Assembly (NCBI RefSeq): GCF_000380245.2 | Contig: NZ_HG428741.1 | Location: 682,728-746,727 of the forward strand | Direction of reading: 5' to 3' | Source of the DNA: Bacillus massiliigorillae | GTDB taxonomy: Bacteria > Bacillota > Bacilli > Bacillales > DSM-1321 | Length of the DNA stretch: 64,000 bases | Part shown: positions 7,537 to 15,649 of the stretch, one piece after another | How positions within the stretch are numbered: the first letter of the stretch is position 1 | Layout of the letters: each line of letters opens with the position of its first letter | Translations under genes and position numbers: made by a program | The notes under the pieces: generated by a model | What the model was told of the DNA's origin: nothing | The model's input: only the letters and a program-made list of their open reading frames with translations | The model's database searches: none

Positions 7537-8682
7537 ATGACAACAATTTTGCCACATGGGGGAGTATTGATTCATCAGTATGATCCTCAATTATCAGTAG
7601 AAAATCTTGAAAAGGAATTACCTTTAGATCGAATTTCATTTAGTGATTTAGAATTGATTGCTGTTGGAGCGTACAGTCCCTTAACAGGTTTTTTAAAGAA
7701 AGAGGATTACGAGAGCGTTATTCGAAATAGTCGTTTACAAAGCGGCATTGTTTGGAGTTTGCCGATCACTTTTCCTGTTACAGAAGAAGCTGCAGAGGGC
7801 CTTTCCGTAGGAGAGAAAGTTCGACTTACCTATGAAGGTAATACTTACGGGGTGCTTGAAGTACAGGACATTTTCTCAGCTGATAAAGCTTTAGAAGCTC
7901 AATTAGTGTATGGAACGACGGATTTAGAACATCCAGGGGTTAAGACTCTTTTCTCTAGACCAAATGTATATATTGGTGGCGAGGTTACGTTAACTCAGAA
8001 GCCAGAGAAATCATTTGCTAGTTATCATTTTGAACCGAGTGAAACGAGAGCTATATTTGCCGAACGAGGCTGGGAAACAGTAGTTGGTTTCCAAACAAGG
8101 AATCCGGTACATCGAGCACATGAATATATTCAGAAGTCTGCTTTAGAAATAGTAGATGGCTTGTTTTTAAATCCACTTGTCGGTGAAACGAAGAGTGATG
8201 ATATTCCGGCTGATGTTCGAATGGAAAGCTATGAAGTGTTACTTGATAAATATTATCCGAAGAATCGTGTGCAATTAGCTGTTTTTCCTGCTGCTATGCG
8301 GTATGCAGGACCTAGAGAAGCGATTTTTCATGCGATTGTTAGAAAGAATTATGGGTGCACACATTTTATTGTAGGACGCGATCATGCAGGTGTAGGAAAT
8401 TACTATGGGACATATGATGCGCAAAAGATTTTCCTGAATTTTTCTCGTGAAGATATCGGGATTATACCGCTATTCTTTGAGCATAGTTTTTATTGCCAGG
8501 CATGTGAGGGAATGGCATCCGATAAAACTTGTCCTCATTCAGCTGATGATCGAGTAATTTTATCGGGAACAAAGGTGCGTGAAATGTTAAGCGCAGGCGA
8601 AGTTCCACCTTCGACTTTTAGTAGAAAAGAAGTTATTCAAGTATTAATAGAGGGTTTACAAAAGACAAAAGTGAACGCGTAG
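7537..8682 (+). CDS. sat: Sulfate adenylyltransferase (ATP sulfurylase)
   Basis: A 381-residue homo-oligomeric type ATP sulfurylase that makes adenylylsulfate from sulfate and ATP. It carries the nucleotide motif QTRNPVHRAHEY (about residues 187-198), GRDHAGVG (about 281-288), and a zinc-binding cysteine/histidine cluster FYCQACEGMASDKTCPHS near residue 315. AAGGAGGAAG precedes the ATG. It sits between cysH and cysC. The sulfate permease gene cysP, which lies between cysH and sat in B. subtilis, is absent here. Confidence 0.95.
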   Translation: MTTILPHGGVLIHQYDPQLSVENLEKELPLDRISFSDLELIAVGAYSPLTGFLKKEDYESVIRNSRLQSGIVWSLPITFPVTEEAAEGLSVGEKVRLTYEGNTYGVLEVQDIFSADKALEAQLVYGTTDLEHPGVKTLFSRPNVYIGGEVTLTQKPEKSFASYHFEPSETRAIFAERGWETVVGFQTRNPVHRAHEYIQKSALEIVDGLFLNPLVGETKSDDIPADVRMESYEVLLDKYYPKNRVQLAVFPAAMRYAGPREAIFHAIVRKNYGCTHFIVGRDHAGVGNYYGTYDAQKIFLNFSREDIGIIPLFFEHSFYCQACEGMASDKTCPHSADDRVILSGTKVREMLSAGEVPPSTFSRKEVIQVLIEGLQKTKVNA

Positions 8683-8693
8683 GAGTGGTTATA

Positions 8694-9287
8694 GTGGAAA
8701 AGAATATTACATGGCATGCATCTGAAGTACATGTTCAGCAAAGACGTATTCAAAATGCTCATCATAGTTTTGTCATTTGGTTTACGGGTCTTTCAGGATC
8801 AGGTAAATCGACCATCGCTAATGAGTTAGCAGCACAATTATTCTCTGAAAAGATTAGTGTGTACGTTCTTGATGGCGATAATATTCGTCATGGATTAAAT
8901 AGTGATCTTGGATTTTCTGAGTTAGATCGAACAGAGAATATTCGTAGAATTGCTGAGGTTTCTAAGCTGTTTATAGATAATGGAACAATTGCAATAACAG
9001 CTTTTATTTCACCTTTTCAAGAGGATCGCAACCAGGCACGTGCTATTTTACAAAATGATGAATTTATTGAAGTTTATATTAAATGTCCATTGGATGCTTG
9101 TGAAGAAAGAGATCCAAAGGGTTTATATAAGAAAGCTCGAAATGGAGAAATAAAGCAGTTTACAGGTATTGATTCACCTTATGAAGAGCCTGTCAATCCA
9201 GAATTAGTTATTGATACAGCGAAGCTATCAATTGGAGAGTCGGTAAATTCAATTATAGCTTATTTAAAAACAAGAAAGTTCATTTGA
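8694..9287 (+). CDS. cysC: Adenylylsulfate kinase
   Basis: A 197-residue APS kinase that phosphorylates APS to PAPS. The P-loop is GLSGSGKST (about residues 31-39). The DGDNIRHGLNSDLGFS segment that binds APS and the FISPF motif are both intact. GTG at 8694 is chosen because AGGAG (8681-8685) lies eight bases upstream; the GTG at 8685 overlaps that site. It follows sat by eleven bases. Confidence 0.95.
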   Translation: MEKNITWHASEVHVQQRRIQNAHHSFVIWFTGLSGSGKSTIANELAAQLFSEKISVYVLDGDNIRHGLNSDLGFSELDRTENIRRIAEVSKLFIDNGTIAITAFISPFQEDRNQARAILQNDEFIEVYIKCPLDACEERDPKGLYKKARNGEIKQFTGIDSPYEEPVNPELVIDTAKLSIGESVNSIIAYLKTRKFI

Positions 9288-9306
9288 TAAAAGGGAGGTC
9301 TTCATT

Positions 9307-10935
9307 GTGAGCTATGAGAAAAAATGGGCTGATAATGACAATATAAATGCATCAGAGAAGAAGAAATTATTAAAGGATGGGCTGCGTATCTTTGATGATA
9401 TTCCAAAGTATGCGCAAAATGGCTTTGAATCCATTCCGAAAGAAGATTGGGATAGTTTTAAGTGGGCTGGTTTGTATTTACAAAGACCAAAAGAAGCTGG
9501 GTATTTCATGATGCGAGTGAATGTGCCTTCGGGTATATTAACCGCTGATCAATTTGAAGCATTAGCTGAGATAGGAAAAGACTATGGGCGTGATGTGGTG
9601 GATATTACGACGCGTCAAGCAATACAATTTCATTGGCTTACGATTGAAAATGTACCGGAAATTTTACAGCGATTAGAGAATGTTGGCTTATCAAGCGCTG
9701 GTGCATGTGGGGATATTACTCGTACTATTGTCGGCAATCCTATTACGGGGTTAGATCCAAATGAATTATTTGACACAAGTGAAATTGTTAAGGAAGTTTA
9801 TGAGTTTTTTCAACGTAATGAAGATTTTTCGAATTTACCTAGAAAATATAAAATGTCTATTTCTGCAAATATTCATAATGCCTCTAATGCAGAAATAAAT
9901 TGTTTATCATTTACTCCGGCTCGTAAAGAAATCGAAGGTGAGTGGATAAATGGGTTTCATATAAAAGTTGGAGGTGGTTTGTCAGCCCGACCTTTTCTTG
10001 CACAACCGCTAGATGTATTTATTAAACCAGAGGATGTAAAGGCAACAGCTGTTGCTATTACAACAATTTTTAGAGATTATGGCTATCGTGAGAAACGTGT
10101 ACGTTCACGTTTAAAGTTTTTAGTAGCTGACTGGGGTGTTGAGAAGTTTAAAGAAGTGCTAGAGCAGTATACTGGACCGCTACTTACGCAAGGGGAAGAT
10201 GCGGTAACGAAATGGAATGCAGGTTATTTCTATGGTGTTCAACCTCAGAAACAGGAGGGCTTAAGCTACGTTGGCTTTAACGTTCCTGTTGGGCGTTTGC
10301 ATAGTAATGAAGTATTTGAGCTTGCTAGAATTGCGAGAAAGTACGGGAACGGAGAAATTCGTACATGTAACTCACAAAACTTAATTATCGCTAATGTTCC
10401 GAATGAGTTAACTCAAAGCTTATTACAAGAGCCAATATTTGAACGAATTACAGCAAATCCGAATTCATTTATTGGTCACGCTGTGTCATGTACTGGTATT
10501 GAATATTGCAATTTAGCCTTAGTTGAAACAAAAGCTCGCATGACGAGAATAGCTCACTATTTAGATGAACAAATTGAGCTTGATGTTCCGATTCGCATTC
10601 ATATTGTTGGATGCCCTAACTCTTGCGGACAGCGTCAAATTGCGGATATTGGTTTACAAGGTGTACTCATGAAGACGAAAGACAAGACACTAGTTGAAGC
10701 GTTTGAACTGTATGTGGGAGGTACTTTAGAAAATGGAGGTTCCTTTAATCAAAAATTAAAGGGAAAAGTGCATGGAGAGCAGGTACAGCTTGTTTTGGAA
10801 TACTTGCTGAATGATTTCAAGACTCACAAGTTCTTAGGTGAAAGTTATCAAGAGTTCTTTATTCGAGTAGGAATTGCTCACATTCAACAAAGTTTAGATG
10901 AAGCGATTGCTCGCTTAAGTGAGCAAGTTTCTTAA
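9307..10935 (+). CDS. Ferredoxin-type sulfite (nitrite/sulfite) reductase
   Basis: A 542-residue siroheme and 4Fe-4S enzyme of the nitrite/sulfite reductase family. The cluster ligands are CTGIEYC (CX5C) and CPNSC (CX3C), found around residues 398-437. Two repeated ferredoxin-like half domains are visible (GYFMMRVNVPSG... and GLSYVGFNVPVG...). The family covers both sulfite and nitrite reductases; the position between cysC and siroheme synthesis genes points to sulfite reduction to sulfide. The GTG start at 9307 has GGGAGGT upstream. Confidence 0.9.
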   Translation: MSYEKKWADNDNINASEKKKLLKDGLRIFDDIPKYAQNGFESIPKEDWDSFKWAGLYLQRPKEAGYFMMRVNVPSGILTADQFEALAEIGKDYGRDVVDITTRQAIQFHWLTIENVPEILQRLENVGLSSAGACGDITRTIVGNPITGLDPNELFDTSEIVKEVYEFFQRNEDFSNLPRKYKMSISANIHNASNAEINCLSFTPARKEIEGEWINGFHIKVGGGLSARPFLAQPLDVFIKPEDVKATAVAITTIFRDYGYREKRVRSRLKFLVADWGVEKFKEVLEQYTGPLLTQGEDAVTKWNAGYFYGVQPQKQEGLSYVGFNVPVGRLHSNEVFELARIARKYGNGEIRTCNSQNLIIANVPNELTQSLLQEPIFERITANPNSFIGHAVSCTGIEYCNLALVETKARMTRIAHYLDEQIELDVPIRIHIVGCPNSCGQRQIADIGLQGVLMKTKDKTLVEAFELYVGGTLENGGSFNQKLKGKVHGEQVQLVLEYLLNDFKTHKFLGESYQEFFIRVGIAHIQQSLDEAIARLSEQVS

Positions 10936-10948
10936 AGGAGAATTATCT

Positions 10949-11182
10949 ATGTATTTATATCGTTTTGAAGTGAACCTTGGTAATAGTATATTTCCTGTCG
11001 TTGTAGCTGCAGCTGATGATCAGCAAGCTTTTCGTTTAGTAGATACTGAGCTTGAAAAGCATTTTTTGTATGAGCCAGAAACAGACGAAATCATTTTACA
11101 TGAGAAGAAGCGAATACGAACAGGAAACGCTTATGTGTTGTTTGAACAAGATCCAAGTGCACGGAGCGTAAGTAATCTATAG
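10949..11182 (+). CDS. DUF3906 family small protein
   Basis: A 77-residue soluble protein beginning MYLYRFEVNLGNSIFPVVVA. It matches the small DUF3906 family that is found next to sulfite reductase in related Bacillus operons. ATG at 10949 follows AAAGGAG at 10934; the upstream in-frame ATG at 10919 lies within the reductase gene. The function is unknown. Its place between the siroheme enzyme and siroheme synthesis suggests a helper role in the same pathway. Confidence 0.75.
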   Translation: MYLYRFEVNLGNSIFPVVVAAADDQQAFRLVDTELEKHFLYEPETDEIILHEKKRIRTGNAYVLFEQDPSARSVSNL

Positions 11183-11202
11183 ATATGAGAAGAGGAATGA
11201 TG

Positions 11203-11976
11203 ATGAGTAAAGTTTATTTGGTGGGAGCGGGTCCAGGTGATGTAGATTTAATTACTGTGAAGGGCTTGAAATGTATACAGCAAGCAGATGTTATTCTTTA
11301 CGATCGTCTGGTGAATCCTGAATTATTACAGTTTGTTAAAAGCAATGCTGATGTGATTTATTGTGGAAAGCTTCCCGGTGATCATACGATGCATCAAGAA
11401 ACCATTTCATATTCACTTGTACACTATGCAAAGAAAGGAAAGATTGTTGTTCGGTTAAAAGGGGGAGACCCTTTCGTTTTCGGGCGTGGAGGAGAAGAAG
11501 CAGAAGTTCTTGTGAAGCATGGTATTCCATTTGAAATTGTTCCTGGAATAACAGCAGGTATTGCTGCACCAGCTTATGCTGGTATTCCAGTGACACATCG
11601 TGATTGTGGTGCGAGCTTTGCTATTGTGACAGGTCATCGTCAAGATGGTAAAGCAGATGATTTGAAATGGGAAAGTTTAGCAAAGGGTATAGATACATTA
11701 GCTATTTATATGGGAGTTGCTAATCTAGCTTATATACGAGACAAATTGATTACTTTCGGTAAGGCAACGCAGACACCAGTAGCGCTCATTGAAACTGCTT
11801 CTTTAGCTTCACAACGTACAGTTGTTACTACTTTAGAAAATGTCGTAGAGAAGGCAAAGAAGGAACAAGTTACGAACCCTTGTATGATTGTCGTTGGTGA
11901 AGTTGTGAAGTATCATCATACTCTTAATTGGTGGAAGGAACGAGCAAAGAGTGTTCCTGTAAGCGAGGCATTATAA
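11203..11976 (+). CDS. sumT: Uroporphyrinogen-III C-methyltransferase
   Basis: A 257-residue SAM-dependent methylase that turns uroporphyrinogen III into precorrin-2, the first committed step to siroheme. The family signatures are VYLVGAGPGDVDLITVKG (residues 3-20), VRLKGGDPFVFGRGGEEA and PGITAGIAAPAYAGIPVTHR. Several ATG codons are in frame; ATG at 11203 has AGAGGA (11191-11196) at the best distance. Siroheme is the cofactor of the reductase two genes upstream. Confidence 0.93.
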   Translation: MSKVYLVGAGPGDVDLITVKGLKCIQQADVILYDRLVNPELLQFVKSNADVIYCGKLPGDHTMHQETISYSLVHYAKKGKIVVRLKGGDPFVFGRGGEEAEVLVKHGIPFEIVPGITAGIAAPAYAGIPVTHRDCGASFAIVTGHRQDGKADDLKWESLAKGIDTLAIYMGVANLAYIRDKLITFGKATQTPVALIETASLASQRTVVTTLENVVEKAKKEQVTNPCMIVVGEVVKYHHTLNWWKERAKSVPVSEAL

Positions 11977-11977
11977 G

Positions 11978-12700
11978 ATGCAGGCGGTTTTGTTTATTTG
12001 TCATGGTAGTAGACGTAAAGTTTCATGCGCTGAAGCAATTGCTTTTATGAAGGAATGTCAAAATGAATTTTCACAGATTCCTATTGTAGAGTATGGCTTT
12101 CTTGAATTAGCTACCCCCACTATTGAAGATGGCTTTGAAAGTTGTATAAAGCAAGGTGCAACAAAGATTGCGGTAGTTCCTTTTCTCTTATTAGCAGCTG
12201 GGCATGTTATGTACGATATACCACAGGAATTAGTTCGATTGCAATCACAGTATCCTTCTATCAAGCTTTCCTACGGTAATCCGATTGGAGTTACAAATAA
12301 AATGTCTCAGCTGGTCCTAGATCAAGTGAATGGAACGAATGTAAATCTAAATGAAGCGCACATTATAATAGTAGGAAGAGGGAGTCGGATGTTAGAGGTG
12401 CAAAGGCAATTAGAAGAAATCATTGCGCCTGTAAGACGAGTTTATCATTCTCTATCTATTTCTTATTTAACAGGTTGTAAACCATCTTTTGTTGATAGTT
12501 TAAACGATGCGTTACATGCTGGCTATTCAACCATTATCGTTGTTCCATATTTAATCTTTTCGGGAGTATTAACTGAAAAGATTGATCAAACAGTTCATAG
12601 CCTTAATATACAAAATAAGCAAGTAATTATTACAGCACCTTTATCTACCCATCCAAATATGAAATTAGCTTTATTCGATCGTGTGAAAGAAGCAGTTTAA
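11978..12700 (+). CDS. sirB: Sirohydrochlorin ferrochelatase (CbiX/SirB family)
   Basis: A 240-residue class II chelatase with two repeated halves. The metal-binding start is LFICHGSRR (residues 4-12) and a second related motif is IIIVGRGSR (about residue 130). It inserts iron into sirohydrochlorin to give siroheme. It starts one base after sumT ends. Unlike the usual sumT-sirB-sirC set, no precorrin-2 dehydrogenase (sirC) follows; a terminator comes next. Confidence 0.88.
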   Translation: MQAVLFICHGSRRKVSCAEAIAFMKECQNEFSQIPIVEYGFLELATPTIEDGFESCIKQGATKIAVVPFLLLAAGHVMYDIPQELVRLQSQYPSIKLSYGNPIGVTNKMSQLVLDQVNGTNVNLNEAHIIIVGRGSRMLEVQRQLEEIIAPVRRVYHSLSISYLTGCKPSFVDSLNDALHAGYSTIIVVPYLIFSGVLTEKIDQTVHSLNIQNKQVIITAPLSTHPNMKLALFDRVKEAV

Positions 12701-12710
12701 TAGGTTGTGT

Positions 12711-12750
12711 AAATAAACCGTGATTCTTTTAGAGTCACGGTTTATTTCAT
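12711..12750 (+). terminator. Terminator of the sulfate/siroheme operon
   Basis: AAATAAACCGTGA pairs with TCACGGTTTATTT over a ten-base loop. Confidence 0.8.
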
Positions 12751-12828
12751 AATATTTATGAGTGAATGCATTTTGTTTAATGTATAATAACAAATGTATG
12801 AAAATCCCTATAGGAGGAATAAAACAAC

Positions 12829-13686
12829 ATGATTGAACAACAACAGTATTTAGGATTTGATTGTTTAGTAATGACTGAAGCAAAAACGAATTCAAAAGCG
12901 ATTCTTTGTCCAGAAAGAGGCGGTATTTTAATTCAACTGACTTTAGAAGGAGAAGAGGTTTTTTATTTACAAGAAGATACTTTCAGTGATGCTACGAAAA
13001 ACATCCGTGGTGGTAATCCAATTCTTTTCCCTACTTGTGGTCCACTTCCTAATAATGAATACATATTAGATGGTAAAACATACTCTTTAAAACAACACGG
13101 CTTTGCACGTAATAAAGTGTGGGCAGTTGAATCTACAGAATCGACAGAGGAGTCAATTAAAGTTACGCTTCGCTTAGAAGATGATGAGGAAACGAGAGAG
13201 TTATATCCATTCTCTTTCCGCTTATTATTTACATATGAATTGAAAGATGGCAAGTTATCTCTTTATCAAACATATGAAAACCTGTCTAATCGAACTATGC
13301 CTTTTTATGCTGGTTTCCATCCATATTTCTTAGGTGATCACTATAGTGCTACATATGATATTCCTTCTACTCATTATTTAGATGCTGAAGATGGGAAAGT
13401 AAAGGAAAGAAAGCAACCTATTAATGAGCTAGAAATTGCTGATACAAAAATATTTTTAGAATTGTCTAAGCCAACGTCTAGCATTACATTTAAAAACCAT
13501 ACAATTTGCTTGAGTTATAGCGAGCATTTCTCATATGGTTTAGTATGGTCAGAGCGTGCGTCAGAATATGTTTGTTTAGAGCCTTGGATGGCTGGTCCAG
13601 GAACATTCACAAATAATAAAGGTGTTATTCAATTAGCAGCAGGACAACAATTGCAAGCCGAATGTGCTTTTTTCATTAAGAAATAA
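12829..13686 (+). CDS. Aldose 1-epimerase family protein
   Basis: A 285-residue galactose-mutarotase-like beta-sandwich protein of the LacX/YeaD type. Indicative segments are GGNPILFPTCGPLPN (about residues 62-76), KQHGFARNKVW (about 87-97; conserved His) and FYAGFHPYFLG (about 161-171; conserved His). It probably interconverts anomers of a sugar or sugar phosphate; the substrate cannot be told. TAGGAGG precedes the ATG. It is a single gene with its own terminator. Confidence 0.8.
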   Translation: MIEQQQYLGFDCLVMTEAKTNSKAILCPERGGILIQLTLEGEEVFYLQEDTFSDATKNIRGGNPILFPTCGPLPNNEYILDGKTYSLKQHGFARNKVWAVESTESTEESIKVTLRLEDDEETRELYPFSFRLLFTYELKDGKLSLYQTYENLSNRTMPFYAGFHPYFLGDHYSATYDIPSTHYLDAEDGKVKERKQPINELEIADTKIFLELSKPTSSITFKNHTICLSYSEHFSYGLVWSERASEYVCLEPWMAGPGTFTNNKGVIQLAAGQQLQAECAFFIKK

Positions 13687-13690
13687 AGTA

Positions 13691-13734
13691 AAAGAAAGAC
13701 CTCAGATTATATTATAATCTGAGGTCTTTCTTTG
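13691..13734. terminator. Strong hairpin terminator, probably bidirectional
   Basis: AAAGAAAGACCTCAGATTAT pairs almost perfectly with ATAATCTGAGGTCTTTCTTT, and both sides are flanked by A or T runs. It serves the epimerase and may also stop the convergent aldehyde dehydrogenase transcript. Confidence 0.88.
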
Positions 13735-13761
13735 AAAGTTATGGAAGTGATAAAAGTTGTG

Positions 13762-13914
13762 CTGTGTCTAGCTCCAGCGCCCAGCAACTAGTAGATTTCG
13801 TCCATCTCCCTACGATAAGTCAACATCGAATCAGCTACCGCCTCTTCGTGTTTTCTTTATCTCAGTCGAAGTGCTCCAATCTATGCGTCGCTAAACGGAC
13901 GCTTGCGCTTTTCT
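13762..13914. repeat. Intergenic hairpin repeat, 'CTAGCTCCAGCGCC' type
   Basis: A roughly 150-base element that begins TGTCTAGCTCCAGCGCCCAG and ends GGACGCTTGCGCTTTT. It contains the arms GATAAGTCAACATCG and CGTGTTTTCTTTATC, which can fold back on each other. I recognise this as the kind of repetitive extragenic element that recurs in many Bacillaceae genomes. It ends two bases before the aldehyde dehydrogenase stop codon. Confidence 0.7.
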
Positions 13915-13916
13915 TA

Positions 13917-15398
13917 TTACATTTTCACCCAAACACTCTTCACTTCAGTGTAGTTGTTTAAAGCGTATGAACCCATTTCTCTTCCGATTCCAGACTGTTT
14001 GTAACCACCGAAAGGAGAAGCAGCATCAAAGGCATTGTAACAGTTTACCCATACTGTTCCAGCACGAAGTTTACTTGCTACATAATGTGCATTCTTAATA
14101 TTTTCTGTCCATAATCCAGCTGCTAAACCGTACGGCGTAGCATTGGCACGATCAATGATTTCATCTAAATCATTGAATGGCATCGCTGAGATAACTGGAC
14201 CAAAGATTTCTTCTTGTGCGATAGTCATTTCGTCTTTTACCGCACTAAAAATAGTAGGCGAGACAAAATAACCGTTTTCTGTAGGTTTAGCACCACCGAC
14301 TAGTAGTTCTGCACCTTCTTCAATACCTTTTTCTATATAACCCATAACACGATTTTGTTGAAGGCTAGATACTAGAGGACCGATTTGTGTAGAAGGATCT
14401 AATCCTGCACCTTGTTTGATACTCTTCGCATGTGAAACCATATCAGCAACAACATTATCATATAATTTTTTCTGGATAAACACGCGTGATCCTGCACAAC
14501 ATACTTGGCCTTGGTTAAACATAACACCATTTAACGCACCAGGAATGGCATTTGCTAGATTCGCATCTTCTAATATAATATTCGGAGATTTCCCACCGAG
14601 TTCAAGAGTTACACGTTTTAATGATTTTGCAGCGGATTCCATAATGGATTTACCGACTCTTGTTGAACCCGTGAAAGCGATTTTGTCTATTTGTGGGTGA
14701 TCAACAAGTGCTTGACCAGCAGTTGCACCAAATCCTGGGACAATGTTAATTACACCAGGTGGGAAGCCGGCTTCTTCAATTAGTTCAGCTAAATATAGAG
14801 CTGTTAAAGGAGTTTGTTCTGCTGGCTTCAGTACAATTGTACAACCAGTTGCAAGTGCCGCTCCAAGCTTCCACATTGCCATAAGAAGTGGGAAGTTCCA
14901 AGGAATGATTTGAGCAACTACTCCAACAGCTTCATGTCTTGTATAGTTGAAGTATGGACCGCTAACAGGAATTGTTTGACCTACGATTTTCGTAGACCAA
15001 CCAGCATAATATCTAAGATGTTCAATTGCAAGTGGAACATCTGCATAAGTTGTTTCACGAATTGGCTTCCCATTGTCTAGTGTTTCAAGTTGAGCTAGGT
15101 TTTCTTTGTTTGCTTCCATTAAATCAGCTAACTTATACATTAAGCGGCTTCTTTCAGCAGCACTCATTTTAGACCATTTTCCTTGATCAAAGGCGGCTCT
15201 TGCAGCTTTTACTGCAACATCGATATCTGCTGCATCTGCTTCGTATACTTCAGCTAATACTTCCCCGGTCGCTGGATTTGGTGTTGTAAATGTTTTTTGT
15301 GAGACACTTTCTACAAAATTTCCATTAATATATAATTTTTTTGGACCTTTTAGAAACTCTTGTAATTCTTGACGCACTTCTAGTATTGCCTGTGTCAT
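13917..15398 (-). CDS. NAD(P)-dependent aldehyde dehydrogenase
   Basis: A 493-residue enzyme of the aldehyde dehydrogenase superfamily, full length. It has the general-base motif LELGGKSPN (Glu, about residue 263), the catalytic-cysteine region FNQGQVCCAGSR (about 293-304), the Rossmann segment GFGATAGQALVDHPQIDKIAFTGS in two parts, and the C-terminal SPFGGYKQSGIGREMG. It is closest to the DhaS/AldA-type general aldehyde dehydrogenases. The minus-strand ATG at 15398 follows GGGAGGT; the ATG at 15413 lies before that site. Upstream are a cre site and two Spo0A-box cores. Confidence 0.92.
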   Translation of the reverse strand: MTQAILEVRQELQEFLKGPKKLYINGNFVESVSQKTFTTPNPATGEVLAEVYEADAADIDVAVKAARAAFDQGKWSKMSAAERSRLMYKLADLMEANKENLAQLETLDNGKPIRETTYADVPLAIEHLRYYAGWSTKIVGQTIPVSGPYFNYTRHEAVGVVAQIIPWNFPLLMAMWKLGAALATGCTIVLKPAEQTPLTALYLAELIEEAGFPPGVINIVPGFGATAGQALVDHPQIDKIAFTGSTRVGKSIMESAAKSLKRVTLELGGKSPNIILEDANLANAIPGALNGVMFNQGQVCCAGSRVFIQKKLYDNVVADMVSHAKSIKQGAGLDPSTQIGPLVSSLQQNRVMGYIEKGIEEGAELLVGGAKPTENGYFVSPTIFSAVKDEMTIAQEEIFGPVISAMPFNDLDEIIDRANATPYGLAAGLWTENIKNAHYVASKLRAGTVWVNCYNAFDAASPFGGYKQSGIGREMGSYALNNYTEVKSVWVKM

Positions 15399-15442
15399 AC
15401 TTGTACCTCCCACATCATTTTAAATAGGTAATGATTCTAGGA

Positions 15443-15537
15443 TGTCGAAATATATGCAAGCGATTACACTACTCTGTGTAAAATACTAGATTATCTGAAG
15501 GGTTCTTTCAAGGGTTTTCCATCGTGTTATTTCGACA
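15443..15537. promoter_or_regulatory. Two Spo0A-box cores in inverted orientation
   Basis: TGTCGAA at 15443-15449 and its reverse complement TTCGACA at 15531-15537 both equal the Spo0A box core. The surrounding bases make an inverted repeat (TGTCGAAATA / TTATTTCGACA). A role in controlling the divergent aldehyde dehydrogenase and MFS genes is an inference. Confidence 0.4.
15455..15468. promoter_or_regulatory. Catabolite-responsive element (cre) before the aldehyde dehydrogenase
   Basis: TGCAAGCGATTACA fits the CcpA consensus TGNAARCGNWWWCA at every position. It lies 57 bases upstream of the start codon, suggesting carbon catabolite repression. Confidence 0.7.
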
Positions 15538-15649
15538 GAGTTTTAACTTTGGATACATTCCATTTATCATGCTAGTGTGATAGTATTTAGTGATACGAAA
15601 TAATAGGTATACTTACTATTTTTGCTTTGATAGATTAGGAGATGTTATT

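Noticed and set aside
13764..13961. Plus-strand open frame of 65 codons before the aldehyde dehydrogenase end
   Set aside because: It lies almost wholly in the CTAGCTCCAGCGCC repeat and runs antisense into a certain gene; no ribosome site.
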